Positions 34,340-47,279 of a stretch of DNA of 64,000 nt are shown here, piece after piece. Position 1 is the first letter of the stretch; each line of letters begins with the position of its first letter. The notes beneath the pieces were generated by a model, which saw only the letters and a program-made list of their open reading frames with translations, did not search any database and was not told the DNA's origin. Both the position numbers and the translations under genes were made by a program. Source of the stretch: Paramarasmius palmivorus (taxonomy: Eukaryota; Basidiomycota; Agaricomycetes; Agaricales; Marasmiaceae). The stretch covers positions 30,636 through 94,635 of the forward strand of contig JAYKXP010000165.1 of assembly GCA_037176845.1 (NCBI GenBank), written 5' to 3'.

Positions 34340-35890
34340 GTTTTTGCTGATTCAATAGTCTTTGCTTCTCACCTCATCCGCCAATTTCAACACCACCATC
34401 AACAATTCCAGCTATCCTATACTCATCAACATACAGCTCAACTCCAGTCCACTCCACCCGTCCTCCAGATCTACGCAAGATGCCAAAAGTCACCAATTCC
34501 ATCGGCCTTTACCAGCATCCCCTTCACCAAAGTACGAAACACAACTGCACCGACATGTCGACCTCGCCAAGAAAGAACGCCTCCCTGCCGCAATACAGAG
34601 AACCTCACATCCCTGGCAGTCACCTCCGAAATTTTGAATGCCCACTGTCCCATCTCAAGACTACCGGCCTTCAACATCCTCAATCCAAGCTGAACTCTTC
34701 TGCTCAGGCTGCTCCCCAGTACCTACCGGTCCATCAACTCCTCCTGCTCACCTCTTGCACTCAAGCAAGCTAACCCCACGGATGGATGGCCATTTTTCCT
34801 CAGACTTCAATTGTTATACGCAAACATCGAGTAAGCATTTTCATTCCTTTTTCGTCTGTTCCGCTAATCGTTCAGTCAAGACTCGTTATTGCCAACGTTT
34901 ACTACGCGATCACCCGCTTGAGGATTCGGAGGGTGTCATCTACAGTACGTCGTTCTGATCCACCTACTTCGTATGCGGCGCTAATTCGTGCACCACAGAA
35001 TATAATCTATCAAAGCTGCAAATTGGACGGGATGTACTGGGCTCTCAAAATGGCTATATCTTATTTATCCCTAACTATTAAGACAACTTGCGCCCCAAAT
35101 GTACGATATCGAGTTCGACAATAAAGTACCCAATCCAAAATCCTTTCTAGCAGCCCAGACTCATACCCAGTATCTAGAAATATTGTTCGTCAGCGAGGCA
35201 TTTGCAAGTCGCGTCAAAGTTGAACATACAACACCTCTCTTCCTCCTCCTTCATTTCCGGTGTAGTGACATCTACCCATTCCCCTTCTACACCCCCGCCC
35301 TCAGACTCAGAGATGGGAAAAGAGACACCCAGCCCCCTTCTCACAACCCAGCCCAAACCCAGATATACATGACTCGCTACCAAACCCACGAGTAGCACAT
35401 CTTTTCCTTGCATTTCATACCGCTCACACCCCCAACACCCCTTACACCGACACTGACACCCCCAAAAGTCAAGAGGCAGCAGCCGACGATACCGCACAAC
35501 ACACCCCGGCGCGTCCCTTCTCATACCCCAAATCGCACTCGTGAGCGCGAGGACAGGGGCGAGGTACCATAGGGCTGCGATAAACACAGATGCGGAGGTG
35601 TGTGGGGGTAATGGGGAGGCGGAAAAGGATGGAGAAGGAGAAGGGGCGAATGGAGATGGGGGTAGAGCAAGCTCGCGTAAAGCCCTCGAACTCAACTTGC
35701 GTTCGGGGAACGTAGGCGTATGGGGATGTGAGAGTGAGAATGTTACTCTTTTGGTTGGTGTTGGGGGTGTTGGCGTTCTCGTGGGGGAGCGAGGAAATAA
35801 CGAAGAGGAAGGTAGTTGGTGAAGGAGAGGCAGGAGAAGAAGGCGATGGAGAGTGTGTACAAATCTGCAATATACCACGAACGTGCGCAT
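34340..35890. pseudogene. Duplicated block with possible membrane-protein remnant
   Basis: Partner of 12,120-13,560. On the reverse strand this copy keeps a longer open frame (35,890-35,174, 238 codons). It has hydrophobic stretches around A-S-V-F-I-A-A-L-W-Y-L and D-V-L-L-V-G-L-V-A-S, each near the length of a membrane helix, preceded by a Pro/Ser-rich segment. The forward strand has overlapping frames rich in S, T and P. Because frames differ between the two copies I read both as decayed. A small membrane protein is possible but unproven. Confidence 0.35.
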
Positions 35891-36129
35891 CAGAGGTATT
35901 CATGTTAATGCGTATTAGCGACTAGGTACACTAAAATAGGCAAGACGTACCTTTCATTTGTTCTGTGAGAGATAGCCAAGGGGATTAAAGAAGAGTGTGC
36001 TTGCAGAGAGGCGAGGAGTGGATGAGGAACATGGTCGTCAGAAGCAGAGACGTGTCGTGATACCTTGTTCCCAAACCACCATCATCGCGTTCTTTAGGTC
36101 ATTCATCCCAACCGATATAATCCCTAGGA

Positions 36130-37340
36130 GTTATTCAAAGCACGGAGCAAGGATATGAAAGAGATTGGACCATATTTCGCAGAACATGAATGGGAAAACT
36201 ATCGTTGGGTATTGAGCTGGTGAGTTTACAGACCACTCAACAAATTTATACTTACCATTGTACGGTGACCGACAGCCCTTCAACCAGAACATATGGCGTA
36301 GATTTTCCGCCGTCTTCGACTCGGGCAAGCCTCAGCCCAAGGAGATGGTCGCACATAGTACGTCCCCAAGTTCTGTTCAACCTTTACATCACTAACCTCG
36401 AAATCTAGTGCCTACACACCATCCAAAAATCTTCCTGACCCCTTCAAATGGTACTCCGGGACATAGACACACCCAGACAACCCCAATCATAACGCGAAAT
36501 CCTTCAAGTCCCTCGAAAAGTACGACTGGGCAAAAACCTCTTTCGTTGCCTTTCCTGTAGACACATCTCGGGATCTCGAACCAACAAGGTGGATTATCTC
36601 GTTCGCGATTCGTTTATCAGACTGACTGATGCTTCAAAGGGTGTAAGACGCGTCAGGAATATAAAGGCGAACCTTGGAAGACGCAAAAGAAATGAGATCT
36701 GGTATGCAGTTTACGGCTCGGTGTTCCCCTTTTATCTGAACAGCACTCATGTTTCTAACCTCAGAAAATGCTCTTCACGCACTATCGTTTGACTTGTTCA
36801 TTGAAAGTAACACCTTGACGCTCTCCCCGCTTCGGGGACATCACCTGTCTACGCAAGCACAATACCGTATTATCGTCTTTGTCAGAACGGAGGTATGTGC
36901 TTTTTACAAGTGCCCAAAGTCGTACTCAACTACCATTCTCTATTCACAGGTTTCGTTGTTATCGCTCACGATACAACATTGTAGATGCCCTGGCACGTGA
37001 TACTAGCCTTTTCAATGGCAAGGTACGTCTTTGTCAGCCCGTGTTTGCTTTTCTCTGACGTGTTATGACAAGGTTTCGATATCGGAGCTCGAACTGCGGG
37101 GAACGGTCAGGTGTTCAAGTGACAAGTCATCCCTATCACCGACGAGTTCGAAGGCTTCACCCCTCCTATGGTAAGTTATCTTGCTGAACATTTGTTTGCA
37201 AGAATATCTGATGCTGTACCTTCTGTAGGCCAGTACTCAAAAACATTAGAAACAGCGCTACAACGACAACTACAAACCCTAGGAGTCATAGTCCGTTTAC
37301 ACTCAGAAGCAAAGGTGTGCTATCGAACCAAACAATACCC
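36130..37340 (+). pseudogene. Unidentified multi-exon gene with TGG-to-stop lesions
   Basis: Coding-like pieces run in order on the + strand. One carries I-W-R-R-F-S-A-V-F-D near 36,280. Another carries N-L-P-D-P-F-K-W-Y, then D-W-A-K-T-S-F-V-A-F-P and L-E-P-T-R-W near 36,430-36,600. A third carries F-D-I-G-A-R-T and F-E-G-F-T-P-P-M near 37,080-37,170, followed by an intron to 37,229 and K-Q-R-Y-N-D-N-Y-K-P near 37,250-37,280. In-frame stops (TGA after V-F-K; TAG after K-H, after K-P and after E-S; TAG after S-G-T) sit where Trp would fit. I do not recognise the family. Confidence 0.5.
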
Positions 37341-40300
37341 TTGATATTTACATTGAACAGGTGCTAGCTATTTCGACTCGTCTTCTCGCTAGCCGTTCTC
37401 GAACACATCTTCTATCAAACTCTGTTCTTTGTCGGATCGGAAGTTGACGGGACTATCCTTCGAAGAACGAGCCCACTAGTCGACCAGTAAAAGCTTTCCA
37501 AGTCACTTATCAGTCTGTTGCTCCTTTGATGATCCCTGTTTACACGAGCTGACTCTTCCTCTTTCGCAGATACTACCATGGCCACCAATCACTATTCAAG
37601 ATTCCACTTTGAAGACAGGAAGAGCCTCGACGTGGTATGTCCACCCAGCATTCCATTTGCTTGGCTCTTACCGCATTGTGCTTAGGTCTAGTTATAACGG
37701 GCTATCAGTCATGCCGCCAGACTGAGCGCTAGCGTTTGGGTTTACTCGGGCTGGAAGGTTTGGGACAGATAACTGGTTTCCAATTGGCTTGTTTTCAGTC
37801 GACACGCATGTACATCATTGTCGCTAACCAATACAATCACCACATCATCCTTCAAGGCAATCCTCAACGCTCTGAGGCATTACTTAGAGAGCTAAAGGGC
37901 ATTCGTTTTCAGAGGGCTCCTGTACGAGAAAACTTCGTGAGACCCATGGAATAGAACGAATCAGGTAGGGTAGAGACGTACCAGTGACATCGGTGGTATC
38001 GCGTGCATGTGTTCTTCACAGCGCTGATACTTCCGCTTTATAACAAGCAACTGAGTGACATTATAAGCATGGCTGGCTGTATCAAAAAGGATGAACGAGC
38101 TCACCTGAGTATTATCATCGCATTGAGAATCCATGTGTTTTATAGTTGTCCGGTATACATGATATCCGCAATATTTTGCTCGCTCTCCTTCCAAGCTTCG
38201 AAGTTCAACGCTTAATGGATATGACAAGGGCACCATAAGTACACAAAAGATAGAGGTAAAGGGAAAAGGGAATGCTAATCAACAGGCGCCTCTTGTTCCT
38301 TTCCATGCACCGCATGTTTCCCTTCAGTTGAGAGCGAGCGTTTCGAAGAACAAGGCATCGCAAAGGCATCGAATGTGTTCTTCACGGAGCTAAGGATGCT
38401 GTGAACAACGACCATGAATGACAGTTGCTCTCCTCGGACGAGAGACAAAGCTCACCTTGATCTCTCTAAACCTAGATGGCCATCTTGCACTGCGAAACTT
38501 GTCTTGAACAAAAAGAGGTGCCGACAGGCCTCAGGCTGCTTGATGCACCGCTCTTGATACCTAGCACATCAAAGTCAGCATGAAAACAGCAAACAAGTGA
38601 ATGAAAACGCCGTACCCAAGCCACAAAATGTTATTGCTTCGGTCGAGTTTGCTGTATGCTTCGTCCGGTCAGCTACCGAATAGCGGTAAGAGAAAACTCA
38701 CTAGGTTCACCTCAACGAGTTGAGGGGCAGAAAAGCACCAAGAATGCTCCCACTATTGTGGAAGTAGTGTGCGAGGCCGAGATCTATATGCCAGCATCGG
38801 TAGCTGCGACACAACTGGGCGGCTTCTGTCGTTGTCGAAGAAGGTAGAGATAGCTTGGGCCTGAGGTATCGCAAGAGTTTCGGGTCGAGTTGTAGTATCG
38901 TATGCTCATGCTGATTGTTGTATTTCCCCAAGCCGTTCTCGTATCCAACTGGTTCGGACTTTCTGAAGGTTGCCAGCCGAGTACGCGAACCAATACCAGA
39001 GAATATATGACGTAGGCAGTAAATGTTGAACTATCGCTAAACACAGACATGAGAATCGGTAAAGAATGGGAAGAGAAGACGAAGCCTTACTCGCATTCTC
39101 AAGCCCTTACTACCGACAAACTTCTGTAGATGAGAAAGATATCAGCGACAGCAAGGGGGAAAGATAGCCGAAAGATTTACTCACCCGTAGCTTCGCCGAA
39201 ACGACACCTACCCAGACTGATACCGTAGGTTACTGGTGTTGTGTTTGGGGGCGTACTTTACGCGTCTTCGGTCGTCTAGGTGCGAACTTGTTGTTGATAA
39301 CGACTCTGAGTGACCGATTGACACAGAAAGGGAAGGATGAACTCACCAACGGATTACTGCCTTCTCAGTATCCTCCGCTGGGATGAGCAGAGTCGGTATT
39401 GTTTCGTTCTTTAGTGGATATGAGTATCACTGTCAAGAAGGGATAGCAAAAAGCCCACTTTGTGATCTGCTCACTAACTTTGGAGCCATGCAGCCCAGCG
39501 TTGGATTTCCCGAGGTGAGCGGTACGGTATACCCAGAATGCGGTGCCAGCAGCTGTTCGATTCCCCAGTCGTTGTGGGGTGTAGGGTGTAAGGGGAAAGG
39601 GGTAGCGTACCAAGTAAAAACAAAACAAGCGAAGCGCTCCCCATGGACGCGTCCAACCCACACCAAACGCGGAAGATACCGTCAGGACCCGAGCCGTTTG
39701 TGGTTAGGCAGGTGTCAGGTATTGGTTAGATACATTAGTGCGAGTGCTGTAAAGCAAGGGATTAGACACGAACATGCGAAAGACCAGTGATAGCACTCGT
39801 ACCTGGCCAAAGAACCCCCAGAACACCAAACGACACGAAATGCGGTAACACGAATGAAAGCGCGTGGGTTGATGTTGGTTTGTCGTTGAACGACAAACTG
39901 TTCGGGAGGCACTTTAATAGGAGGTATAAAGAAAACTTGGAACTGGGGGACGTACGGAACGGAAGTCCACACCCAAGTTACCAACGACACTATAGCGCCC
40001 AGGATGGAGAAGTACGCTGGAGATTTCGATCGCGTCAGAACTTCTCGTGGTGGTACTCAGAGAACAGGCTTACGAAGATACCCCCTCATTTCCGCGACCT
40101 CAGCGGTCTCTTCAGCCGTGGAAGGCCGTAGACAAAACTAAATCCGGCCATGCGTATATGGAGCTGAAGATTGATAGGCCGGTTCGGGGGAGGCCGAAGG
40201 CGATTATGAGACCTGGGGAAAAAAGAAAGAAAACCCCAATTAAGATTCGTTAACTGTTTATAGTAGCGGGGTGCTCACCGTAAAGTATCATCCGAACGGT

Positions 40301-40780
40301 GCGAATGGGTGGCATTGGCAGGAAGGTGGAGGTGATCGAGTTTCATCTCGTAACTGTATCTTTTATATACGAGGAAGCTGTGCATCGCCTGGAGATGGAG
40401 TGATAGAAATCGGAGTTGGTGCGCCAAGAGCTTGAAAGACTGTTGGTCCATGAATGATGAAGCTGAAGGAGAGGCTGGGAAGACGGGCGAAGGCCCAGGG
40501 TGCTAGTGTTATCACCGTCGAAGAGAAAAGACATGTGCCACAGTACGCAGCAACTTGAACAACATTCGAAGTTGAACCATCCTTGAACTCGAATGATATG
40601 CATCTCTTGTCAACCTGCGGTCACCCTGTCAGGAATCTGGATCAAGCCAAAGTACGAATTTCACCTACATACCTTGGTCAAGCCATCTCCGCCTGCACGT
40701 AACACGTTTGGATGTGAAACCAGAGTTCACCCAAGCCTACCCAAGCCTTGTCAATGTCAATTTCAAATACATATACATAG
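37341..40780. other. No recognisable gene
   Basis: Short ORFs only. A 50-bp stretch at 39,320-39,375 (gaaggatgaactcaccaacg) matches 13,440-13,490, again marking the old duplication, and looks like a reverse-strand exon end with a GTGAGT donor. Basic ORF text around 40,050-40,250 (R-G-R-P-K-A) has an AT-hook-like core but stands alone. Confidence 0.4.
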
Positions 40781-40789
40781 TGGGTGTTT

Positions 40790-41480
40790 AAACGAACCGC
40801 GCGCTCTGTAACCCAACTTGCTGGCAGTGGAACACATTCGTCGCCGTATAGGTATCCGCAAACATCCGGCCTTTCGGAGGATGCTTCGTTTGTACGCGTC
40901 GTTGTCTTGTAGGTGACCTTCCTCTTCCTGGAGCCTTGTAAGACTCGACGGCGCTGCGAGTCAGAGAACGAGTAGGGACGAAGAGTAGAGTGTGGAGTAA
41001 GAAGAAGAGTTTGGGGGTGGACTGGTGGACAGGGATTGCAAGTAGTATGTGAACCACGATGGAGCCGTCTTTCAAGTTTGGTGCTGATGGTGTTGGTACC
41101 CAAATTGCGTGCGGGTAAGACGTTCCTTGACGCGCTGGTATCCCGTGAAGACGATACACCATGACACGAGGAGTTTTGAGTAGATGGGCTTATAGCCGTA
41201 CCCATGAGTGAACCAAGTCCAGGCTGAAATGCTGGAAAATGTAGGAATGCAAAAAGGCGAAACAAAGCGCGATTTGTTGCCTGAGACATTCTAGGTTGAT
41301 TTTCCGGCCTTTTCCTTTCGTATACGCGTGTATCCATTTGCCGTTGAGTGATTCATGGTGTAGACGAAATACGCGGTCCTTTTCGATGTACAGCAACCAT
41401 TCTCAGGCTTTTGGAGAGTTTCCTAGGCCCGAAATCTATCGATGAACGAGTTGAATGCAATCTGCTGGGCTAGTCGGTAT
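40790..41480. repeat. Duplicated block, partner about 22,780-23,600
   Basis: Matches 22,780-23,600 in order. A reverse-strand frame of 219 codons crosses it, but the corresponding frame in the partner is broken and no domain is seen, so coding status is doubtful. Confidence 0.45.
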
Positions 41481-41489
41481 ATGCAGGCC

Positions 41490-42211
41490 TGCAGGGAAAG
41501 CTTCATCGCGTTCTGGTTTGAGAAGACGGCGGAGAAGATGGGAGAAGAGTCGCCTTAGGTTGTCGGCCGACTCCCCGGAGACCGGAGGAGTGAAGGAGAT
41601 GGAAAATTTTGGTGTAGGCGGTACTGGATGATGAATGAGAATAGATTAAAAGGTCGTTTGAAGAAGGTGAAGGGTCTGTCTGAGGAGGACATGGTGGTTG
41701 TGGGTCAACCTGAGCGTAGTAGCCAAGGTTTAACGTCATAGCGCGATAAGATTAGATGGCCGGGAGACGATCACATGAACGAAGGTGAGCCCGTTCTTTT
41801 TTTCTGTCCATTCATCTACTCTTCAGGTTAAATCAAGCACAAGTCAAGTTTCAGATTCAACGTTCGACGTTCAAGCACTCAGCGACAAGGCCACTTGATG
41901 GAGCAACTCATCGACATCCCGCGTTTAAATTTCATCCGTCGAGAATGACATTACTCTAGGTGAACTCCGCGATGCGTTCCACAACAGTCTCCATCCCATT
42001 CACAGAGTCCAAGGCACGTACAGGAGAACTAGTGCCTACTACAGCATCCACACTATCGCCGGCCTCTGGAGATCACCGACCATTCCACCTATCCATCACA
42101 TCGTGCACTCAGCAGCTATAAAGCTGTTGGATGCCTCGTGCACTGCACGGCCTCTCCTGCTATTCAATTACCACCACCAAACCCCTCAGACCTAGTCCTC
42201 CTTCGTCAACA
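41490..42211. repeat. Upstream flank of copy 3
   Basis: Counterpart of 15,891-16,552, including the conserved 'atcgtgcactcagcagctat' element about 110 bp before the ATG. Confidence 0.65.
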
Positions 42212-44335
42212 ATGAGCTTCAATGCCTCGCAGGTCGTCGTTGCCGGTCCAGCTAACAACAACGTATCACGCGACCAGTTCAATGTCACAGCGAGAGACGT
42301 CTATTTCAGTTCACCGGCGGAGCCTACGGAATACGACGAGGTATGTGCCCTTACTGTGATGTATATTCCTGAGCTGAATACGAAAATCACAGTTTAAACG
42401 GGTGACGACAGGGGAGATGTATCTTTTGGAAGAGATCCATCGAGATCACGATGGTATCCCGGACTGCCGCTGTCCACGATGTAGCACCCAGACAACTGTC
42501 TACAGCGTCGAATTACCTGAGCGGAAAATCAAGTGCACTGCCATCGAATACAAAGGTCCGGGAGCGCAAGAGGTTTGGGAGGAAGACTTCTGTTACTTTT
42601 CACAAAATAGGTTCGTTACCGCCTTCCCCGCCCACCAACTTCACTGGCAACCAGCTAGGTCCCCCAACGCATGGCAACTATACGGCCTGAACCGATCCAA
42701 CGTCCCGTTTTTGATCTTCCATGATGGTGAGACCTCCCTCTTCAGCAATGCCGCATACTGATCAAGTTGGCGCAATAGAGCTCGTTCCTCTTCAGCATTT
42801 CTACACACGGTCGTTCTGGGGGGATGTCTTTGTTGGTTGTGTGAGGGTGCCTCCCAAAATCTCTGTTTCCTGTACCCGCAACGCTAACTGGCTGTCCTTT
42901 TAGAGGAAATTGAGTTGCTATGCCTCGGAGATATGGTTGAACGCAAGAGGGGGTCTGATCGAGGGACCCGATGGGCCTGATTTTTTCGTTGACCGTGCTG
43001 AAAACATCAATGGAATTCCTATCACATCCTCAATGAAGATGCTACAAGACAACATTTCCTTTGAATTCTTCCAGAAATTCCCTTCAACGACGATGGACCA
43101 TCTCATTGTGCGATGTGCATGGCTTCAGTACTCAAGCTCACCGCTCAATAGCCTTTTTCGTGAAGGAGCGCTCAACATCCCACCGGAAAACACCCCGGAA
43201 ACCCTCGATGGGCTCCGCATTGATACTGTATACTCCCCTTCACTGGGGGCTGTTGCGAGGTGCCGGGATGGTGGGGCGTTGTGGGAAATGAGCAGGAGGG
43301 AGGGGTTGGTGGATAAAATGGTATTGGATGATGGGCTGATTTGGTGAGTGAGCGTGGGCGTAATGGTTCAGCTTTGGGTGCTGATTTCTAAAGTTTTAAG
43401 CTAGACGGTCCAGATGTTGATGCTCGTTTTCACTTTTACTGGCTCAGATTTCAGAGGAGTTGGATTTTACAAAGCTCAAGGATCATTGATGGCTGCGGGA
43501 TGTTGGGAACAGAGGAACAATGCTGTATGTCCTCTCCTTCACCGTGTCGACTTGGATGATTAAACTCATCTTCCTTCCTTTGCATAGTTGTAGTTCACCC
43601 ATATGCGGACCTCACTCTCCGATCAACATCATCAAGCTCCTGGAATCAACAAAGACTCTTACAATTAGAAACACCCCCGCCCATCTACCTCTTCGTCTAC
43701 CCTCTCCCCATGACGGTGTCTGGAATCAAGTCATGGTTGAAAAACAGAACCCACTTCTGGTCTCTTGACGAGAATGGGCAATCTGAGATGACGGAGGAGG
43801 AATGTAGGCGATGGGGAGTTCCGGAGCTGGATATGGATGTAGACTTTGATGAGCCACTTGCGTGGACATGGCCAAGCCATGTCTACGCTGCCATCCGCAA
43901 ATGGCAGGTCGCTCGTGGCTTCGACCCCACCACTGCCGATTTTGCTCGAAGTTGTGGATATCCAGAGTTTGATATCCTCATTGATAACGAGGCAGCGACA
44001 AGTCAGTTTGAGGAAGTTCATGGTAAGTCTCACAATCTCCTCGCAGTCGTTGGTACACTGTTAATTTACGATTCACAGAAAACTCATCTACTCCTGACAA
44101 GCAGAACGACCAAAGTGTGCCGGAGGTGCTTGATACAGCACCGGCGTTTGAAGGTCAGTACTCCGTTCAACGTTCTCTGTTAGTTCTGCCGTCTCACTTT
44201 ACGGCAACAGCGATGGTTCCTCAACCTCTACGCACCGAAGGTTTGAAGATACCTATGTTCTATGCGATTCCTTGCATAATTTGCATATCCATGAATGTAC
44301 TATTCTTTCTTTTCATCCTGTTCTCCAAGCCGTGA
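42212..44335 (+). CDS. 599-aa agaric family protein, copy 3 (C-terminus lost)
   Basis: Exons: 42212-42340, 42393-42610, 42659-42726, 42779-42846, 42904-43343, 43394-43524, 43588-44022, 44079-44153. All phases match copy 2, and exon 2 is 18 bp shorter in frame. The protein keeps N-A-S-Q-V, N-N-V-S-R-D-Q, W-Q-L-Y-G-L-N and L-R-I-D-T-V-Y-S. After exon 8 the acceptor used in copy 2 is mutated. The next usable acceptor (about 44,209) opens a frame that runs through sequence matching the 3'-UTR of copy 2 (near 18,845) to a stop at 44,335. Most of the last exon, with the basic tail, is deleted. The replacement tail is hydrophobic (M-N-V-L-F-F-L-F-I-L-F). It may be a functional variant or an early pseudogene. 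Confidence 0.7.
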
Positions 44336-44339
44336 TCAC

Positions 44340-45080
44340 AGGGTACTACAATACACAGAGACATTCAACTATACGCTCTATCTATCGAACTCGCTGCGAT
44401 ATCGTTTACTATGTATATTGGTTATTATTTATAGGGTACAACAGTATACGGAGATATTCGACTATGCACTCGCTGTATCAGATATCATGGACTGGCTTTA
44501 CTGTGCACCGAGTGCCCGAATTCGACGTCTACAACTGGTGTTCAAACCGTCCCTGTGTTCCGGATAGGCGACTAATTACAAACCCACTAACCCTGTGTTC
44601 GCTTGATGCGCTACCTCTTTCTTTCTCATCATATCCCGCCATATCCCGATATCCTCGACCAAATGAGGCTCGTATTCTGACCCTTTGAGTAAGGGAGACT
44701 CAAGCCAGATGTTTACTTGATGCACTCCTATAATGAGTCGCTAAATCTGACGGGCATGGTCTGGCAGAGGCACTAACGAGGAAGTTCTCTGTACCGTGGA
44801 TAAGCACCACGCCATCAGCCAAAGGATGAGATAGTATGAAGGAGGCGCCAACCTCGTGGACTGCTACCCGTCGCTGACATGCTTGAACGTAAGCAGAATC
44901 GACAGTACCAGTAACATCGGACGGTTAGCATGGGCTGCATTGAAGATGGGGCGGTTGAATGTATGGTTTCAGCGGGTTCATTTGCGATCTCCGAGATGTC
45001 CGAACGTAAATAGAACAAACATACTCGACTCCGTCCGAATTCGCAGCCAGTTGAACCTATTCAAGTTCTCATTAGTACGT
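44340..45080. other. Gene-free flank, duplicated at 458-1,200
   Basis: Contains a local direct repeat (gggtacta/caaca g tatac ggaga, near 44,341-44,370 and 44,434-44,460) and matches the flank of copy 1. No coding exon. Confidence 0.4.
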
Positions 45081-45089
45081 ACACGATGA

Positions 45090-46620
45090 ATACACAGATA
45101 GCACAAAAAATATACATTACAGAAGTACTGAAATTACACGACCTAATGCGTGCTCGTTCAGCCCTTTGTCAGTTGAAGCTCCACCCGAGCTCCATCCAGC
45201 ACGAGCACCATTTCCTTCGATCCTTTGTCTTTCTCCTCCACTACACCAACACCGCTAGCCCTAGCCGCCCTAGGCTCTTCCTCATCCCCAACTTCCTTCA
45301 CACTCCACATCCCGCGCACATAACGTCTTGAAATCCGAATACCATGATTCAAGACCTACATCACCGTCAACATACATAATCTCGTATCAGGAAGAACACG
45401 CACAAGACATACCTATATTCAACTGCAAGTTCCTCCAATGATGTGGTACCGTGACGTAGAGCGTGAACGACGGTGCAAATGCTTGCTCAATCATCCCGTC
45501 TCTTGGCCTAGGCTGAGGATACTCAAGAGCCAGGAAACGATCCTTGGACATGCCTCGCAGCTCAAGCTGGTCCGTGTCGGATCGACTGAACAGACAGACA
45601 GATTGCACGCGCTTGAGAGCGACACACGTTCTTGGCCTATTAAAAGCTTTCCATGGAACACCAAGGGCATCGTCGGTCGTAGATCTTTTACAGATCTTTT
45701 TCTCGCCGTACCGAAGCGAGGCATGTGGGTGTTCCGACGCCCTGTAACATGAACGACATCAGTACACGAGGTCACTCAAGAACGCGATGAATAGACATAC
45801 TCGCGAGATGTACATTCCTCGACTTTAAGAGGCGAAGCTGACTGGATCGTTATTTTAGCTTGAGGAACTTCAAAGTCAAAATGGAAACCTACCAGTCAAA
45901 GGTACACCTCCTCTTCTTCACCGGTACCCCCAAGCCATCTCCTGAACTTGACACCCCAGAACTTTGAGCCTGAGGTATGTTCAGCCACTTCTTACCCCCA
46001 AGCTCCTCCAAAACAGGATCCCGTGCATTCTCTGCCTCAAACCACCTGCGCATAACAGTTGAAGAACTTCACGAGGTCAGTTTTGCTGTAAATGCACCGT
46101 AAGAGTCTACACGTCCAGTGGAATCAACAACAAACTCACTGATTCGCCGCCTCCTCAACCTCACCTATCCGCCTTAGTACCCTCGAGAGGTATCGTTTTG
46201 CTTGAATGGCTACCATATCCCCTTCACCACCTTTTGCCTGGGTTACAGTCTCGATAACTCTCTCCAAAACACCTCTAGCTTCAACATCCCGTGTTTCGTG
46301 TACAGGTGAGAATTACGCCGTATAGAGCGTAGAGCTCCCTGCGTGGTGGTAGATTAGTCGAGGAGTTGAATGAGTGAACCAACGACGTACAGGTGATCTT
46401 CATCTGCTCCTCCGACCTTCAGCATATGCGATAGTGCTTCTTCTGGGTGATTGATTTGGGCTGAACTAGGAAAAGAGTGGCTATTGGCCGTGGTCTATGT
46501 GTGAATAGGGATTGGAGGCGTACATGAGGTAGTTTATAATCCTCGTACGCGTTGAACTCTATCCAAATCCCAAATTGAGCCTGAGTGAAGAGTAGAGTAG
46601 AACTGGTATATCATACATAC
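45090..46620 (-). pseudogene. Helical-repeat-like gene remnant, copy B
   Basis: Partner of 1,213-2,593. The exon encoding L-S-R-V-L-R-R-I-G-E-V-E-E-A is conserved, as are R-C-T-F-D-W and E-E-L-G-G-K-K-W-L-N. The frame is shifted in the exon near 46,290 and again after T-D-L-V-K-F-F, where sequence present in copy A is missing. The frame carrying W-F-E-A-E-N-A-R-D is kept here but lost in copy A, so the two copies decayed independently. Confidence 0.5.
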
Positions 46621-46659
46621 CATGAAATTCTGGGTCTTGAGCTAGCGGCTCGAGCTGAG

Positions 46660-47120
46660 ATAAACGAATGAGAAAAAGTGGGCACAGCGGATTCAGAACC
46701 AACCTACCGTTTTTTCTCGTGCCAGAGACAGTAGTAAAAGGGCCGAGGTGGGTAGGAGGCATAATTAGAGAAGACTTGGAGTTTGGAGGCGTGTTCTGGA
46801 CCTCTGGTCGTGTCATATTGAGATTTGCAAAGGAATCGAGTTGCTTGGCAGTGGGAGTTGTTTCACTGTGCTTTGAGTTTGCTTATCCGAGCCGCCTTGA
46901 CGCCTTGACGAAGAACATCCGCCGATGGATGTTGTTGGTTTGTTGGGACTCGAGACGGGTGCAGTGCAAGTTTGGGCGACATGGTAAGAAAGAAACATGA
47001 AGAGATGCATACCGTAAGCGCGAACTGGCATTGTTTCCGCACGACTCGGACCAGCACGATACATCCTCTTACTCTTCCATTCAGACAAGACCAGCTACAA
47101 CACAACAAAAGCTCCATCTG
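46660..47120. repeat. Duplicated block, partner 2,640-3,130
   Basis: Same order and orientation as the partner. No intact gene. Confidence 0.5.
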
Positions 47121-47279
47121 CTAGAAACACCAGGGCCCAAAAAACACCATCAATACACGGTTCCTCAAGCTCAAGCTCTCAGGCCTCAGGCTTCCAAGAT
47201 CTCAAAACCCAGTCTTTCGAGTCCTCTACTCCTTCCACACTCAGGCTAGCTCCCCAACTCTTTGACGAATAATCACGCT

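Noticed and set aside
34142..34693. 183-codon forward ORF
   Set aside because: No domain, and the frame is not conserved in the paired block near 12.1-12.6 kb.
40678..41337. 219-codon reverse ORF
   Set aside because: The paralogous block at 22.8-23.4 kb has the frame broken at several places; no motif supports coding.
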